Positions 52,706 through 61,593 of a stretch of DNA of 64,000 nt are shown here, one piece after another; positions within the stretch are counted from its first letter, which is position 1, and every line of letters begins with the position of its first letter. Below the pieces are notes generated by a model, which was given only the letters and a program-made list of their open reading frames with translations, did not search any database and was not told where the DNA came from. The DNA comes from Agrococcus baldri (GTDB taxonomy: Bacteria; Actinomycetota; Actinomycetes; Actinomycetales; Microbacteriaceae), in assembly GCA_007988785.1 (NCBI GenBank), contig BJUU01000002.1, positions 186,001-250,000 on the forward strand, in the 5' to 3' direction. A program made the translations under genes and the position numbers.

Positions 52706-53500
52706 TCAGGCCGTGACGAACGGCTGCGCCACCTCGCAGCGGAAGGGCGCACCGTGCAGGTACAGCTCGCGCGGCGGACCGGCCGGCGTGCGGCCGTCGC
52801 GCGCGGCCGCCGCCCGCACCGCCTCGAACGAGCGCAGGATCGTGGGGAACTGCACGTCGCCGTAGGGCACCGCCACCCAGGCCTCCTCGCCTGCCTCCTC
52901 CGTCGCGTCGGCCACGCCCGCGTCGAGCAGCGGCACGCGCACCTCGACGGGGCCGTCCGACTCCCAGCTGACCTCGCCGTGGTACGCGACGACGAGCGGA
53001 GCGCCACCGTCGACGGCGCTGCCGGCGCGCTGCGTCAGCGAGGCGGCGAGCCGCTCGATGTGCGAGGGCAGATCGGCGGCGGTGGTGCGGATGCGCTGCA
53101 CCACGAAGGCCCGAGGAGGCGTCGCGCGGACGCGCACCGCTGCATCGCTCACGGCATCGGCGGCCGCCCGGCCTCGGGCGAGGTCGTCGAGCATGGCGAC
53201 GGAGCGCTCGTGCGCTCGGTCGAGCTCTGCCCGGTAGGCCTGCACGAGCCGCTGCCGCTCCGGCGGGTCGGCGTCGAGCATCGCCGCGATGCGCTCGAGC
53301 GGCACGCCCGCGCGCCGCAGCAGTGCGATCTCGCGGGCGCGAGCCGCCTGCGAGCGCACGTAGTAGCGGTAGCCGGTGTAGCCGTCGACGACGTCGGGCA
53401 GCAGCAGACCCCGACGCTCGTACAGGCGCAGCGCCTTCGGCGACAGCCACGTGATGCGGCTGAACTCGCCGATCGGCATGCGCACGTCGCGTTCGGTCAT
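52706..53500 (-). CDS. MerR-family regulator with GyrI-like effector domain
   Basis: The 264-residue protein has a MerR winged helix (MPIGEFSRITWLSPKALRLYERRGLL) and a C-terminal GyrI-like ligand domain (about 120-264). This is the layout of the BmrR/TipA-type multidrug sensors. It overlaps the next gene by four bases. The ligand is unknown and may be hydrophobic or cationic. Confidence 0.85.
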   Translation of the reverse strand: MTERDVRMPIGEFSRITWLSPKALRLYERRGLLLPDVVDGYTGYRYYVRSQAARAREIALLRRAGVPLERIAAMLDADPPERQRLVQAYRAELDRAHERSVAMLDDLARGRAAADAVSDAAVRVRATPPRAFVVQRIRTTAADLPSHIERLAASLTQRAGSAVDGGAPLVVAYHGEVSWESDGPVEVRVPLLDAGVADATEEAGEEAWVAVPYGDVQFPTILRSFEAVRAAAARDGRTPAGPPRELYLHGAPFRCEVAQPFVTA

Positions 53501-53988
53501 CGCAGCAAGTATGCGACCTCGACCTCCCAGCGACTCCGATCGGGCTCGGCCTGCGGGTCGGTGAGGAACTGCTCGGTGCGCGCCGCCCAGTGGATGCCGT
53601 CGCCGCGCTCGTCGATCGCGAGCTCGAGGCCCTGCACCGCTGCCCAGTCCCACAGCTGCCGGTGGATGTCGGCGAGCGCGTCGGGGCCGCCTTCGGGCCG
53701 CGCGACCAGGTAGCGGCCCGCGGGCAGCGTGCCGGTGGCGAAGCCGGCGCCCAGATCGCGCTCGTGGGCGACGGGGACCGACACGGTGATGTCCATCGGA
53801 TCCTCGGCCCGCTGCAGCCGGTGGTACTGGTAGATCGGGCCGCCGAGCGGTGCGGTGCCGTCAGCCGCGAGCGCCGCGTAGATGCGCGGCACGTGCGCGT
53901 TCGCCTCCGCCCACCGGGCCAGCTCTGCCCGCATCGTCACGCCCACCCACGGGCGCCCGGCCCAGGTCTCGACCGCGAACTCCACCAT
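53497..53988 (-). CDS. Stand-alone GyrI-like effector-binding protein
   Basis: The 163-residue protein has the GyrI/SOUL-like fold with FAVETWAGRPWVGVTMRAELAR and PAGRYLVARPEGGPDALADIHRQLWDW. AGGAGAG precedes the ATG. It overlaps and is transcribed with the MerR gene, which carries a related domain. It may bind the same drug or toxin or inhibit its target. A freestanding partner alongside a MerR that already has such a domain is unusual. Confidence 0.8.
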   Translation of the reverse strand: MVEFAVETWAGRPWVGVTMRAELARWAEANAHVPRIYAALAADGTAPLGGPIYQYHRLQRAEDPMDITVSVPVAHERDLGAGFATGTLPAGRYLVARPEGGPDALADIHRQLWDWAAVQGLELAIDERGDGIHWAARTEQFLTDPQAEPDRSRWEVEVAYLLR

Positions 53989-54125
53989 CGCTCTCTCCTC
54001 TCGCCTGCAGGCACGTCGTGCCCGTCGAGAGCAGTCGACCGCGTGCCCCTGGGGCAAGGTCAAGCGGTGCGGTGCGCGGCGGCGGATGCGCACAGTCCGG
54101 GATCCTGGATGCGCGGTTCCTGGGC

Positions 54126-54173
54126 GGCGCGCCCGGCACCATGGCGCACCGGTTCCGACAGCTGACCGACGAG
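54126..54173 (+). pseudogene. Decayed 48-bp copy of the S9 peptidase 3' end
   Basis: It matches 52541-52588 at 44 of 48 bases and in the same frame, encoding GAPGTMAHRFRQLTDE where the intact gene has GAPGTMPHRFLQLTDE. Similarity ends before the catalytic His and does not extend upstream. It lies between the GyrI-like gene and the ALDH gene. Confidence 0.75.
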
Positions 54174-54185
54174 CACGGCGATGGC

Positions 54186-55601
54186 TCAGCGGGCGATCGA
54201 GATGGTCTGCTCCTCGACGAACGCGAGGTAGCCGCTCATGCCGCCCTCGCGGCCGATGCCGCTGCCGCCGAAGCCGCCGAACGGCACCTCCGGCGTGTTG
54301 GGGGCGCCGTTGTTGATGCCCACGATCCCGATCCGCAGCCGCTCCGCGAGCGCCTCGGCCGCGATGACGTCGACGCCGCAGACGTAGCCGGCGAGCCCCA
54401 CGCCCCAGCCGTTGACCTCCTCGACGAGCGCATCCTCGTCGACGAACGACCTCAGCGCGATCACCGGCCCGAAGACCTCCCGATCCCACAGCTCGCTCTC
54501 GCCGTCGCAGTCCACGAGCGCGGCGGCGACGTACGTGCCGGTGCTCGGGCCGTCCATGCCTCGCACGACGGCAGCGCCCGCCTCCGCCGCCTGTCCGATG
54601 AGCTGCTCGAGGCGAATGGCCGCGGACGCGTCGATCATCGGACCCAGCTGCGCGTCGGCGTCCTCCGGTGCCCCCGGGCGTACGGTGCGGATGCGCTCGG
54701 AGAGGGCCGCCCACACCGCGTCGCGCTGGGAGGTGTGCACGAAGACGTTGTTCGCGGCGATGCACGATTCGCCGTTGTTGCGCAGCTTGGCGACGAGCAG
54801 GTGCTCGACCGCATCCGACACGTCGGCGTCGGCACGGATGATGAAGGGGGCACGACCGCCGAGCTCGAGCACGGCGCGCGTGCTGCTGGCCGCAGCTCGG
54901 GCGCCGACCTGCTGGCCGACCGCTGTCGAGCCGGTGAAGGTGACAGCCGCGACCTGCGGGTGATCGATGAGCGCGGTCGCGACCTCCGGCCCGCCCATGA
55001 CGGCACCGATGACCCCGGCGGGCAGGTGCCGCTCGCACAGCGCGACGAGCCGGTCGGCTGAGACCGGCGTGCGCTCGCTCGCCTTCAGCACCGTCGGGCA
55101 ACCGGCAGCTATCGACGCCGCGATCTTGCGCGCGGGGATCGAGAGGGGGAAGTTCCATGTGCCGAGCGCGGCGACGACCCCGACCGGGTGGTGCCGCACG
55201 CGGAAGCGGCGCATCGGGGTGACGTAGCCGCTCTCTTGCTCAGCGATCACCGCAGCGTCTGCGAACCAGTCGAAGTAGCGGGCGGAGAAGCCGACCTCGG
55301 CCTCGGCCTCCGGTACCCGCTTGCCCGACTCGGCGGCGATGATGGATCCGAGCTCCGCCGTCATGGTGCGGAGCTCCGCCGCGATGGCGCGCAGTGCTGC
55401 CGCGCGATCGCGCGCGGGCGTGGCGCCCCAGTCGGCGCGAGCAGCCGATGCCGCAGCGACGGCGCGGTCGACGACTCCGGCGTCCACCCACCCGGCCTGG
55501 GCGAACGCGGTGCCGTCGGCGGCTCGGACGACGGCGTGCGCAGTGCCGGGCTCGGTCGCGCCCGCGATGCGGGCGCCAGGAACGGTCATCGTGGCGGTCA
55601 T
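54186..55601 (-). CDS. NAD-dependent aldehyde dehydrogenase (succinate/aldo-semialdehyde type)
   Basis: The 471-residue protein has WNFPLSIPARKIAASIAAG, the active-site motif LELGGRAPF and catalytic Cys in NNGESCIAANN. It begins MTATMTVPGARI. The ATG overlaps the enolase-superfamily stop by four bases. It is the last gene of the minus-strand branch of the carbohydrate-acid island and may oxidise a semialdehyde produced upstream. Confidence 0.93.
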   Translation of the reverse strand: MTATMTVPGARIAGATEPGTAHAVVRAADGTAFAQAGWVDAGVVDRAVAAASAARADWGATPARDRAAALRAIAAELRTMTAELGSIIAAESGKRVPEAEAEVGFSARYFDWFADAAVIAEQESGYVTPMRRFRVRHHPVGVVAALGTWNFPLSIPARKIAASIAAGCPTVLKASERTPVSADRLVALCERHLPAGVIGAVMGGPEVATALIDHPQVAAVTFTGSTAVGQQVGARAAASSTRAVLELGGRAPFIIRADADVSDAVEHLLVAKLRNNGESCIAANNVFVHTSQRDAVWAALSERIRTVRPGAPEDADAQLGPMIDASAAIRLEQLIGQAAEAGAAVVRGMDGPSTGTYVAAALVDCDGESELWDREVFGPVIALRSFVDEDALVEEVNGWGVGLAGYVCGVDVIAAEALAERLRIGIVGINNGAPNTPEVPFGGFGGSGIGREGGMSGYLAFVEEQTISIAR

Positions 55602-56734
55602 GCTGCGCTCCTCGAGGTCTCTGCGATCTGGTGGTAGGCGACGCGCTCGGCGTCGAGGTCGGCGACCAGGCCCGCCACGCGCGACGCGAGCATGCTCCCT
55701 TCGTCGTCGAGCGCGAAGCCTTCGGTGACGAGGCCGTCGCGCAGCGCATTGTCGCGCACGTCGAGCTCGATCCAGCCGGCGTGCTCGAAGGCGGTCGCGA
55801 TCGCGAGGGATGCGCGCAGGCCGATCGCACCGGCGTACCAGTGCGGGCTCACCCGACAGGCTCCGTCGAGGACACCGGCGAGCACCGCGGCGGTCGTGAT
55901 GCCTCCCGACTTCGCCGGGTCGGGCTGGATGTGCGCGACGCCGGGCACAGCGGCGAGCGCCGTCAGGTCGTCGATGCCGTAGGTGTTCTCCCCTGCGGCG
56001 AGCGCGATGCCGGTGGCCTCGTGCAGTCGGGCGAGCGCGGCTCGATCCTGCGACTCGAAGGGCTCCTCGAGCCATTCGACGCCTTCGTCGACGAGGATGC
56101 GCGCTTGGCGCTCGGCCTCCGGGTGGCTCCAGGCGCAGTTGGCGTCGGCGAAGATGCGCAGGGCCGGCGCCGAGCGGCGGATCGCCGCGATCGTGGCTCG
56201 GTCGACCTCGTCGCCGAAGCCGACCTTGGCCTTCACGGCGGTGATGCCACGACTCGCCGCGAGCTCGCTGAGCTCCTCAACGCGCGTGGGGCCGATGCCA
56301 CTGGCATAGACGGGCGCGGCCGCGCGCGCGTCGCCCAGCAGCGCGCCGACCGGCATGCCGGCGATCCGCCCGCGGAGATCCCACAGCGCGAGGTCGATCG
56401 CGCTCATCGCCTGCCAGATCGGCCCGCGTGCGCCCCACTGGCGCCCGACGCCCGCGAGCGTCGCGGTCATGCGCTCGAGCACGGCAGCCGGATCCGTCAC
56501 GTCGGTGCCCAGCACGAGCGGTGCGACGCCGTCGAGGATCGTCGCGGTGCGCTCGGCCGGCGCCCACTCGGGGTAGTTGATCCAGCTCTCGCCGACGCCG
56601 ATCTTGCCGTCGGCGTGCACCTCGACCAGGCACATTCGCCGTGACGTCAGGCGTGCGAACGACATCGGGATCGGCTCGACCAGCGGTGCCGTCAGGATGC
56701 GGACGACGATCCGGTCGGCGATCAGCCCGGTCAT
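55598..56734 (-). CDS. Mandelate racemase/muconate lactonizing enzyme family protein
   Basis: This 378-residue enolase-superfamily enzyme has the KxK motif VKAKVG, metal-ligand DANCAW and WLEEPF, AAGEN and a catalytic His region SPHWYAGAIG. This pattern fits acid-sugar dehydratases or racemases. It is coupled to the beta-hydroxyacid dehydrogenase gene and the ALDH gene. The substrate is probably an aldonate or other sugar acid. Confidence 0.9.
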   Translation of the reverse strand: MTGLIADRIVVRILTAPLVEPIPMSFARLTSRRMCLVEVHADGKIGVGESWINYPEWAPAERTATILDGVAPLVLGTDVTDPAAVLERMTATLAGVGRQWGARGPIWQAMSAIDLALWDLRGRIAGMPVGALLGDARAAAPVYASGIGPTRVEELSELAASRGITAVKAKVGFGDEVDRATIAAIRRSAPALRIFADANCAWSHPEAERQARILVDEGVEWLEEPFESQDRAALARLHEATGIALAAGENTYGIDDLTALAAVPGVAHIQPDPAKSGGITTAAVLAGVLDGACRVSPHWYAGAIGLRASLAIATAFEHAGWIELDVRDNALRDGLVTEGFALDDEGSMLASRVAGLVADLDAERVAYHQIAETSRSAA

Positions 56735-57597
56735 CGGCCGCCGGTCGATCGGGCGCGGTAGAGCTCCTGCACGGCTCCGGTGTCGGCGCGGCCGTGACCG
56801 AGCTCGACCGCAGCGGCGTTGATGGCTCCGACGGCCTCAGCCACCGGCGCCGCCGCGCCGAGGTCGCGTGCGAGCTGCAGCGCGAGGCGGTTGTCCTTCT
56901 CGAGCAGCTCGAGCATGAAGGCAGGCTCGTAGTCGTCGGCGAGCAGCTTGGGCGCGAGCTCTCGGAAGAGGTTGGAGACGGTGGCTGCGCCCGATTCGGC
57001 GACCGTGCGCACGAAGACCTCGGGGTCGACGCCCGCGAGTCGGCAGATGGTGAGCGCCTCGGCCGTGACGGCGTTGATGGCGCCGAACATCAGGTTGTTC
57101 AGCAGCTTCACCGTCGACCCGGCACCGACGTCGCCCACTCGCACGACCGACTTGGCCACGGCTCCCTCGAGCACCGTCCTGGCGATGTCGACCGCCGCGG
57201 TGTCGCCGCCGACGGGCAGCGTCCACGCGCCGATCCTGTCGGGGCGCCCGAGCACGGGCGCATCGAGGTAGGCGACACCGCGGTCGGCCAGCAGGGCTGC
57301 GGCCTCCCGTGCGGTGCCCGGATCGATCGTCGACAGATCGGCGACGACCGCTCCGCGTGCGTCGGCCAGCGGCCCGCGTGCGGTCTCGAGCACGTGCTCG
57401 GGTCGCGGCACGGAGACCACGACGAACTCCGCACCCTGGAGCGCCGTAGTCGCGTCGTCGTGCACGTCGATCCCGATCGTCGCGCCTCGCGCGGCCGCGG
57501 ACGGATCGAAGCCGCGCACCTCGTGGCCGACGTCGGCGAGCGCCCGCGCGATGCGGCCGCCCATCGTGCCGAGTCCCATGACCGTCACTCGCGTCAT
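56731..57597 (-). CDS. NAD-binding beta-hydroxyacid dehydrogenase (3-hydroxyisobutyrate/tartronate-semialdehyde type)
   Basis: The 288-residue protein has a Rossmann motif VMGLGTMGGRIARAL (about 6-20) and the catalytic Lys in GAGSTVKLLNNLMFGAINAV. It reduces or oxidises small beta-hydroxyacids. It overlaps the enolase-superfamily gene and the GntR gene by four bases each. It completes a dehydratase-dehydrogenase-ALDH set. Confidence 0.9.
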   Translation of the reverse strand: MTRVTVMGLGTMGGRIARALADVGHEVRGFDPSAAARGATIGIDVHDDATTALQGAEFVVVSVPRPEHVLETARGPLADARGAVVADLSTIDPGTAREAAALLADRGVAYLDAPVLGRPDRIGAWTLPVGGDTAAVDIARTVLEGAVAKSVVRVGDVGAGSTVKLLNNLMFGAINAVTAEALTICRLAGVDPEVFVRTVAESGAATVSNLFRELAPKLLADDYEPAFMLELLEKDNRLALQLARDLGAAAPVAEAVGAINAAAVELGHGRADTGAVQELYRARSTGGR

Positions 57598-58307
57598 CGC
57601 TGCTCCTGTTCCTGGTGGTCATCATGGTCATCGTGCTCGTCGACGGCGGCGTGCAGGCTCTCGCGCAGGCGGGCGATGTGCTCGCGCGCCACGCGCTCGG
57701 CCACCGCCCCGTCGCCGCTGCGGATCGCGTCGAGGATGGCTCGGTGCTCGGCGATCGCCTGCGGCATGCCGCCCCCGCGCCGCGACGTCGTCGCCATCGC
57801 GAGCCGGATCTGACCCTGCAGGTGGTCGAGCGACCCGGCCAGGCTGGGGTTGCCCGCCGCCTCGCGGATGCGCTGGTGGAACTCGCCGTCGAGCTCTATG
57901 TGCCGAGCCCCGTCACCGGCCTCGACCGCGTGCCGGTGCTGCTCCCAGAGCTGCTCGAGGGCGTCGACCCAGGCTTGATCGGCGCGCTCGGTCGCGCGGC
58001 GCACCGCCAGTCCCTCGAGCACCTCGCGGATGTCGTACAGCTGGACGAGCGCGGCGAGATCGATGTGGGAGACGACGGCACCGCGATTGGGCACGGCCTG
58101 CGCCAGCCCTTCGTGCTGGATGCGCGCGATCGCCTCGCGCGCCGGGCTGCGGCTGATCTCGAGCTGCCGAGCGATCTCCGGCACGGAGAGGCGCGTGCCG
58201 GGCGGCAGCTCGTGATTGAGGATCGCGTCGCGCAGCACGGTGTAGGCCTGCTCGGCCAGCCCGTCGCCTCGCGCGAGGCCTGCCGTGACCAGCGGCTGAT
58301 CGACCAT
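57594..58307 (-). CDS. GntR/FCD-family regulator of the carbohydrate-acid island
   Basis: The 237-residue protein has a winged helix (about 18-80, with LEISRSPAREAIARIQHEG) and an FCD effector domain. Histidines in ARHIELDGEFHQRI and AIAEHRAIL are candidate metal ligands. The C-terminal tail is His/Asp/Gln-rich (DEHDDHDDHQEQEQ). AAGGAGG precedes the ATG. It is divergent from the sugar ABC operon across a 93-bp gap with two palindromes and probably controls both. Confidence 0.9.
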   Translation of the reverse strand: MVDQPLVTAGLARGDGLAEQAYTVLRDAILNHELPPGTRLSVPEIARQLEISRSPAREAIARIQHEGLAQAVPNRGAVVSHIDLAALVQLYDIREVLEGLAVRRATERADQAWVDALEQLWEQHRHAVEAGDGARHIELDGEFHQRIREAAGNPSLAGSLDHLQGQIRLAMATTSRRGGGMPQAIAEHRAILDAIRSGDGAVAERVAREHIARLRESLHAAVDEHDDHDDHQEQEQR

Positions 58308-58332
58308 GGTTGCCTCCTTGCTCTCCGTCAGA

Positions 58333-58342
58333 TTACATGTAA
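58333..58342. promoter_or_regulatory. Palindromic operator TTACATGTAA
   Basis: This 10-bp palindrome lies in the divergent region between the GntR gene and the ABC operon. It resembles FCD-type GntR sites. Confidence 0.55.
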
Positions 58343-58362
58343 CATGCTGCATGCACAACGAA

Positions 58363-58378
58363 CGTGCATCGATGCACG
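58363..58378. promoter_or_regulatory. 16-bp perfect palindrome upstream of the sugar ABC operon
   Basis: CGTGCATCGATGCACG is a perfect 16-bp inverted repeat 22 bp before the ABC permease ATG. Together with TTACATGTAA it could let the GntR protein control both directions. Confidence 0.6.
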
Positions 58379-58400
58379 CCGACACCGACGCGGGGATCCC

Positions 58401-59390
58401 ATGGCCGACCGACTGCAGGACGCCGAGAGCATCGAGCTCGCCGCCGTGCCGGTCGGGCCTGAGCGCCCGCACGAGGTTCGGCGTACCGGTCGGCGACGCG
58501 GCAGCCGCGTGGGTCGCAGCTCCGTCGCCCGCTTCGTGCCGTGGTGGTTCGCAGCGCCGGCCGTCCTGCTGTTCGCGGTGCTGATGATCTGGCCGAGCGT
58601 CGACGGTGTCATCCTGGCCTTCCACGACTGGAACGGCGTCGACCCGCAGCGCGAGTTCGTCGGCCTCGAGAACCTCATCGAGGTGTTCACGCACCCGATG
58701 GCCTTCGGCGCCGTGCTCCGCACGCTCCTGATCGCCTTCACGCTGCTCGTGACCCGCAACGTGCTCGGCCTGCTGCTGGCCCTGGCCCTGAACACGTCGG
58801 TGAAGAGCCGCGTCCTGCTGCGCACCGTCTTCTTCGCGCCGGCCGTCATGTCGAGCGTCGTGCTCGGCTACACCTACAAGTTCATCTTCGGCTCCGACGG
58901 CCCGGTGAACCAGACGCTGCGAGCGCTCGGGGCAGAGAGCGTGCCCAACTGGCTCGGCGAGCCGACGCTCGCGATCGGCGTGATCATCTTCGTCATCACC
59001 TGGCAGACCGTCGGCAGCGCGATGGTGATCTACCTCGCCGGGCTGCAGAGCATCCCGCAGGACGTGCTGGAGGCGGCGAGCATCGACGGCGCGGGTGCGT
59101 TCCGGCGCTTCTTCAGCGTCTCACTGCCCTATCTGGCGCCGGCGATCACCGTGAACATGGTGCTCACGCTCATCACCGGGCTGCGCGTGTTCGACGACGT
59201 GTACGTGCTCACCGGCGGCGGGCCCGCGAACCAGACGCAGACCATCTCGACGCTGCTCGTGCAGGAGGCGTTCGCCTTCGGCGACTACGGCACCGCCGCG
59301 GCGCTCGCGGTCGTGCTGAGCGTCCTCATCGCGGCGCTCACGGCAGTGCAGTTCCGCTTCCTCAAGCGACAGCGGGGGCTCGGCTCGTGA
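58401..59390 (+). CDS. Carbohydrate ABC transporter permease 1 (MalF type)
   Basis: The 329-residue protein starts at the ATG at 58401 with a basic, disordered N-terminus before the first helix (FAAPAVLLFAVLMIWP). About six membrane helices follow. The EAA loop is LEAASIDGAGAFRRFFSVSLP near residue 220. The stop overlaps the second permease (GTGA). It forms the import channel with permease 2. Confidence 0.93.
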   Translation: MADRLQDAESIELAAVPVGPERPHEVRRTGRRRGSRVGRSSVARFVPWWFAAPAVLLFAVLMIWPSVDGVILAFHDWNGVDPQREFVGLENLIEVFTHPMAFGAVLRTLLIAFTLLVTRNVLGLLLALALNTSVKSRVLLRTVFFAPAVMSSVVLGYTYKFIFGSDGPVNQTLRALGAESVPNWLGEPTLAIGVIIFVITWQTVGSAMVIYLAGLQSIPQDVLEAASIDGAGAFRRFFSVSLPYLAPAITVNMVLTLITGLRVFDDVYVLTGGGPANQTQTISTLLVQEAFAFGDYGTAAALAVVLSVLIAALTAVQFRFLKRQRGLGS

Positions 59391-60208
59391 ACCGCTACAC
59401 CTGGCGCACCGGCACCCTCGAGGTGCTCATGATCGTGCTCGCGGCGGTCTTCGCCATCCCCTTCTATGTCATCGTGAACGTCGCGTTCCAGGAGCCGCAT
59501 TCGCAGCAGTCGGCAATGGTGCCCACGTTCCCGCCCAACCTCGAGTCGGTCGGCATCGCCTGGTTCGACGGCGGGCTGGGCGCGGCGCTCATCAACAGCG
59601 CGCTCGTCACCGTCGTCTCGAGCGTCATCGTCATCGCGGTGTCGTCGCTCGCGAGCTACTACATCGCCCGGGCGATGGGCGGACTCTCCCGCATGCTCTC
59701 CATCGCGTTCATCGGCGGGCTCATGCTGCCGCTCCAGCTCGCGACGCTGCCGCTCTACGTGATCGTGCGGAACCTGGGCCTGATGGGCACCATCTGGGGC
59801 CTCGTGCTCGTCTACTCAGCGCTGTTCCTCCCCTTCTCGATCTTCCTGTACACGATGTTCCTGCGGTCGGTGCCGATGGAGTTCGAGGAGAGCGCGCAGA
59901 TCGACGGCTGCGGCCCGCTGACGACCTTCTGGCACGTCGTCTTCCCGCTCGTCCGTCCGGTCACGGTCACCGTGCTCATCCTCAACGGCATCGGCATGTA
60001 CAACGACTTCTTCACGCCGCTGCTGTACCTCTCCGGCAGCGGGCAGCAGACCGTCACCGTGGCGATCACATCGTTCGTGGGCGTGTACGTGACGCAATGG
60101 CCGGTCGTCTTCAGCGGCCTGCTGCTCGCGTCGATCCCCGTGCTCATCGCCTTCATCGCCGCCCAGAAGCAGATCATCGGCGGCTTCGCGGGCGGCCTCA
60201 AGGGCTGA
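59387..60208 (+). CDS. Carbohydrate ABC transporter permease 2 (MalG type)
   Basis: The 273-residue protein starts with a coupled GTG and has six helices. The EAA loop is EFEESAQIDGCGPLTTFWHVVFP near residue 170. It pairs with permease 1. The C-terminus ends GGFAGGLKG, as in MalG proteins. No ATPase gene is in this operon, so a shared MsiK-type ATPase encoded elsewhere is expected. Confidence 0.94.
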   Translation: MNRYTWRTGTLEVLMIVLAAVFAIPFYVIVNVAFQEPHSQQSAMVPTFPPNLESVGIAWFDGGLGAALINSALVTVVSSVIVIAVSSLASYYIARAMGGLSRMLSIAFIGGLMLPLQLATLPLYVIVRNLGLMGTIWGLVLVYSALFLPFSIFLYTMFLRSVPMEFEESAQIDGCGPLTTFWHVVFPLVRPVTVTVLILNGIGMYNDFFTPLLYLSGSGQQTVTVAITSFVGVYVTQWPVVFSGLLLASIPVLIAFIAAQKQIIGGFAGGLKG

Positions 60209-60246
60209 CCCGGCAATCCCATCCACACCAGCAAGGAGACGCGACA

Positions 60247-61536
60247 ATGAAGCGCAGCACCCTCATCGCGATCGGCACCGTGGGCCTGATGGCCCTGGCC
60301 GGCTGCAGCACCACGCCGACGCCGCAGAGCGGCGACGGCTCCGACGGCCAGGACGACCAGGGCGGGCTCAGCGGCGAGCTCTCGTTCCTCTCGCCCTGGA
60401 CGCAGGCGCAGACCGCGCCGATGATCGAGGCGTACGCCGAGGAGAACCCCGATGCCACGATCAACGTCACCTACATCGCCGGGAACGAGAACGCGCAGCA
60501 GCTGCTCGCGACCCAGCTCGCCGCCGGCAACGCGCCCGACGTCTTCTACCTGAACCCCGGTGCCGGTTCGCCGACCTCCGTCGGCGTGCTGGGTGAGGCC
60601 GGCTACCTCGCCGACCTGACCGAGCAGGAGTGGGCCGCCGACCTCGAGGAGCCCTACCGCTCCTTCCTCAGCCATGACGGCGCCGTCTACGCCTACCCGT
60701 CGACGATCTTCGGCATCGGCGCCATGTACAACCAGACGATGCTCGACGAGGCCGGGCTCGAGGCGCCGCAGACGTGGAGCGACCTGCTCGCCTTCTGCGG
60801 CGACGCCACCGAGGCGGGCCACCCGGCGTTCGTGCTCGGTGCGGGCGCCGTCTGGATCAACGCCGTCATCCCCTACGCCCTCGCGTCGACCCTCGTCGAC
60901 AGCCAAGACCCCGACTTCGAGGCGGGCGTCGGCACCGAGACCGACTTCACCGACAGCGAGTGGGTGACCGTGCTCGAGCAGTACGGCGAGATGGTCGAGG
61001 CCGGTTGCTTCCAGGAGAACCCGACGGGCACCGACGGCCCCTCGACGTGGGGCATCGCCGGTGCCGGCGAGGTCTTCGGGGTCGTCGCGCCGGGCGCTCT
61101 GCTCTCCGAGGTGCAGGCGGCAGCGGCCGAGGGCGCCGAGTTCATGATGCACGCGCTGCCCGCGACCGACGACGCTTCCGAGACGACGATGCCCGTGAGC
61201 CTCTCGTCGACGCTGGGCGTCAACGCCGCCTCCGAGTCCCCCGAGCTCGCCCTCGACTTCGTCAACTGGCTCTCGGCGAGCGAGCAGCTCGCGATGATCG
61301 CCTCCCTGCAGGCCGGCGCAGTGCCGACGATCGCGAGCGACGACTTCGAGGCTCCCGCGGCCATCGCGGTGGTCGAGGAGCTCTCCTCCGCCGGCCGCAC
61401 GACGCCCGTGCCCGACCTGTCATGGCCGAACCCCGAGGTGCAGGCAGCGCTGCAGAGCGGTGCGCAGGGCATGCTGCTCGGATCGAGCACGCCCCAGCAG
61501 GTCACCGAGGCCATGCAGGCCGCGGCCACGCAGTGA
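60247..61536 (+). CDS. Carbohydrate ABC transporter substrate-binding lipoprotein
   Basis: The 429-residue protein has a lipobox LAGC (Cys20) and a Ser/Gly/Asp-rich linker to residue 45, then a type I SBP fold of family 1 (LSFLSPWTQAQTAPMIEAYA, APDVFYLNPG, VYAYPSTIFGIGAMYNQTML). GGAG lies upstream of the ATG. It is followed by a strong hairpin before the GH78 gene, which should give more binding protein than enzyme. Confidence 0.94.
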   Translation: MKRSTLIAIGTVGLMALAGCSTTPTPQSGDGSDGQDDQGGLSGELSFLSPWTQAQTAPMIEAYAEENPDATINVTYIAGNENAQQLLATQLAAGNAPDVFYLNPGAGSPTSVGVLGEAGYLADLTEQEWAADLEEPYRSFLSHDGAVYAYPSTIFGIGAMYNQTMLDEAGLEAPQTWSDLLAFCGDATEAGHPAFVLGAGAVWINAVIPYALASTLVDSQDPDFEAGVGTETDFTDSEWVTVLEQYGEMVEAGCFQENPTGTDGPSTWGIAGAGEVFGVVAPGALLSEVQAAAAEGAEFMMHALPATDDASETTMPVSLSSTLGVNAASESPELALDFVNWLSASEQLAMIASLQAGAVPTIASDDFEAPAAIAVVEELSSAGRTTPVPDLSWPNPEVQAALQSGAQGMLLGSSTPQQVTEAMQAAATQ

Positions 61537-61543
61537 CAGAACC

Positions 61544-61573
61544 GGGTGGGGGGCCGTGCGCGGCTCCCCACCC
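61544..61573 (+). other. Intercistronic hairpin between the binding protein and GH78
   Basis: A 12-bp stem with one G-U pair (61544-61555 with 61562-61573) and a 6-base loop begins 7 bp after the stop. It is a likely partial terminator or mRNA-stabilising element. Confidence 0.7.
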
Positions 61574-61593
61574 GCATACCTCCGGAGGATGCG

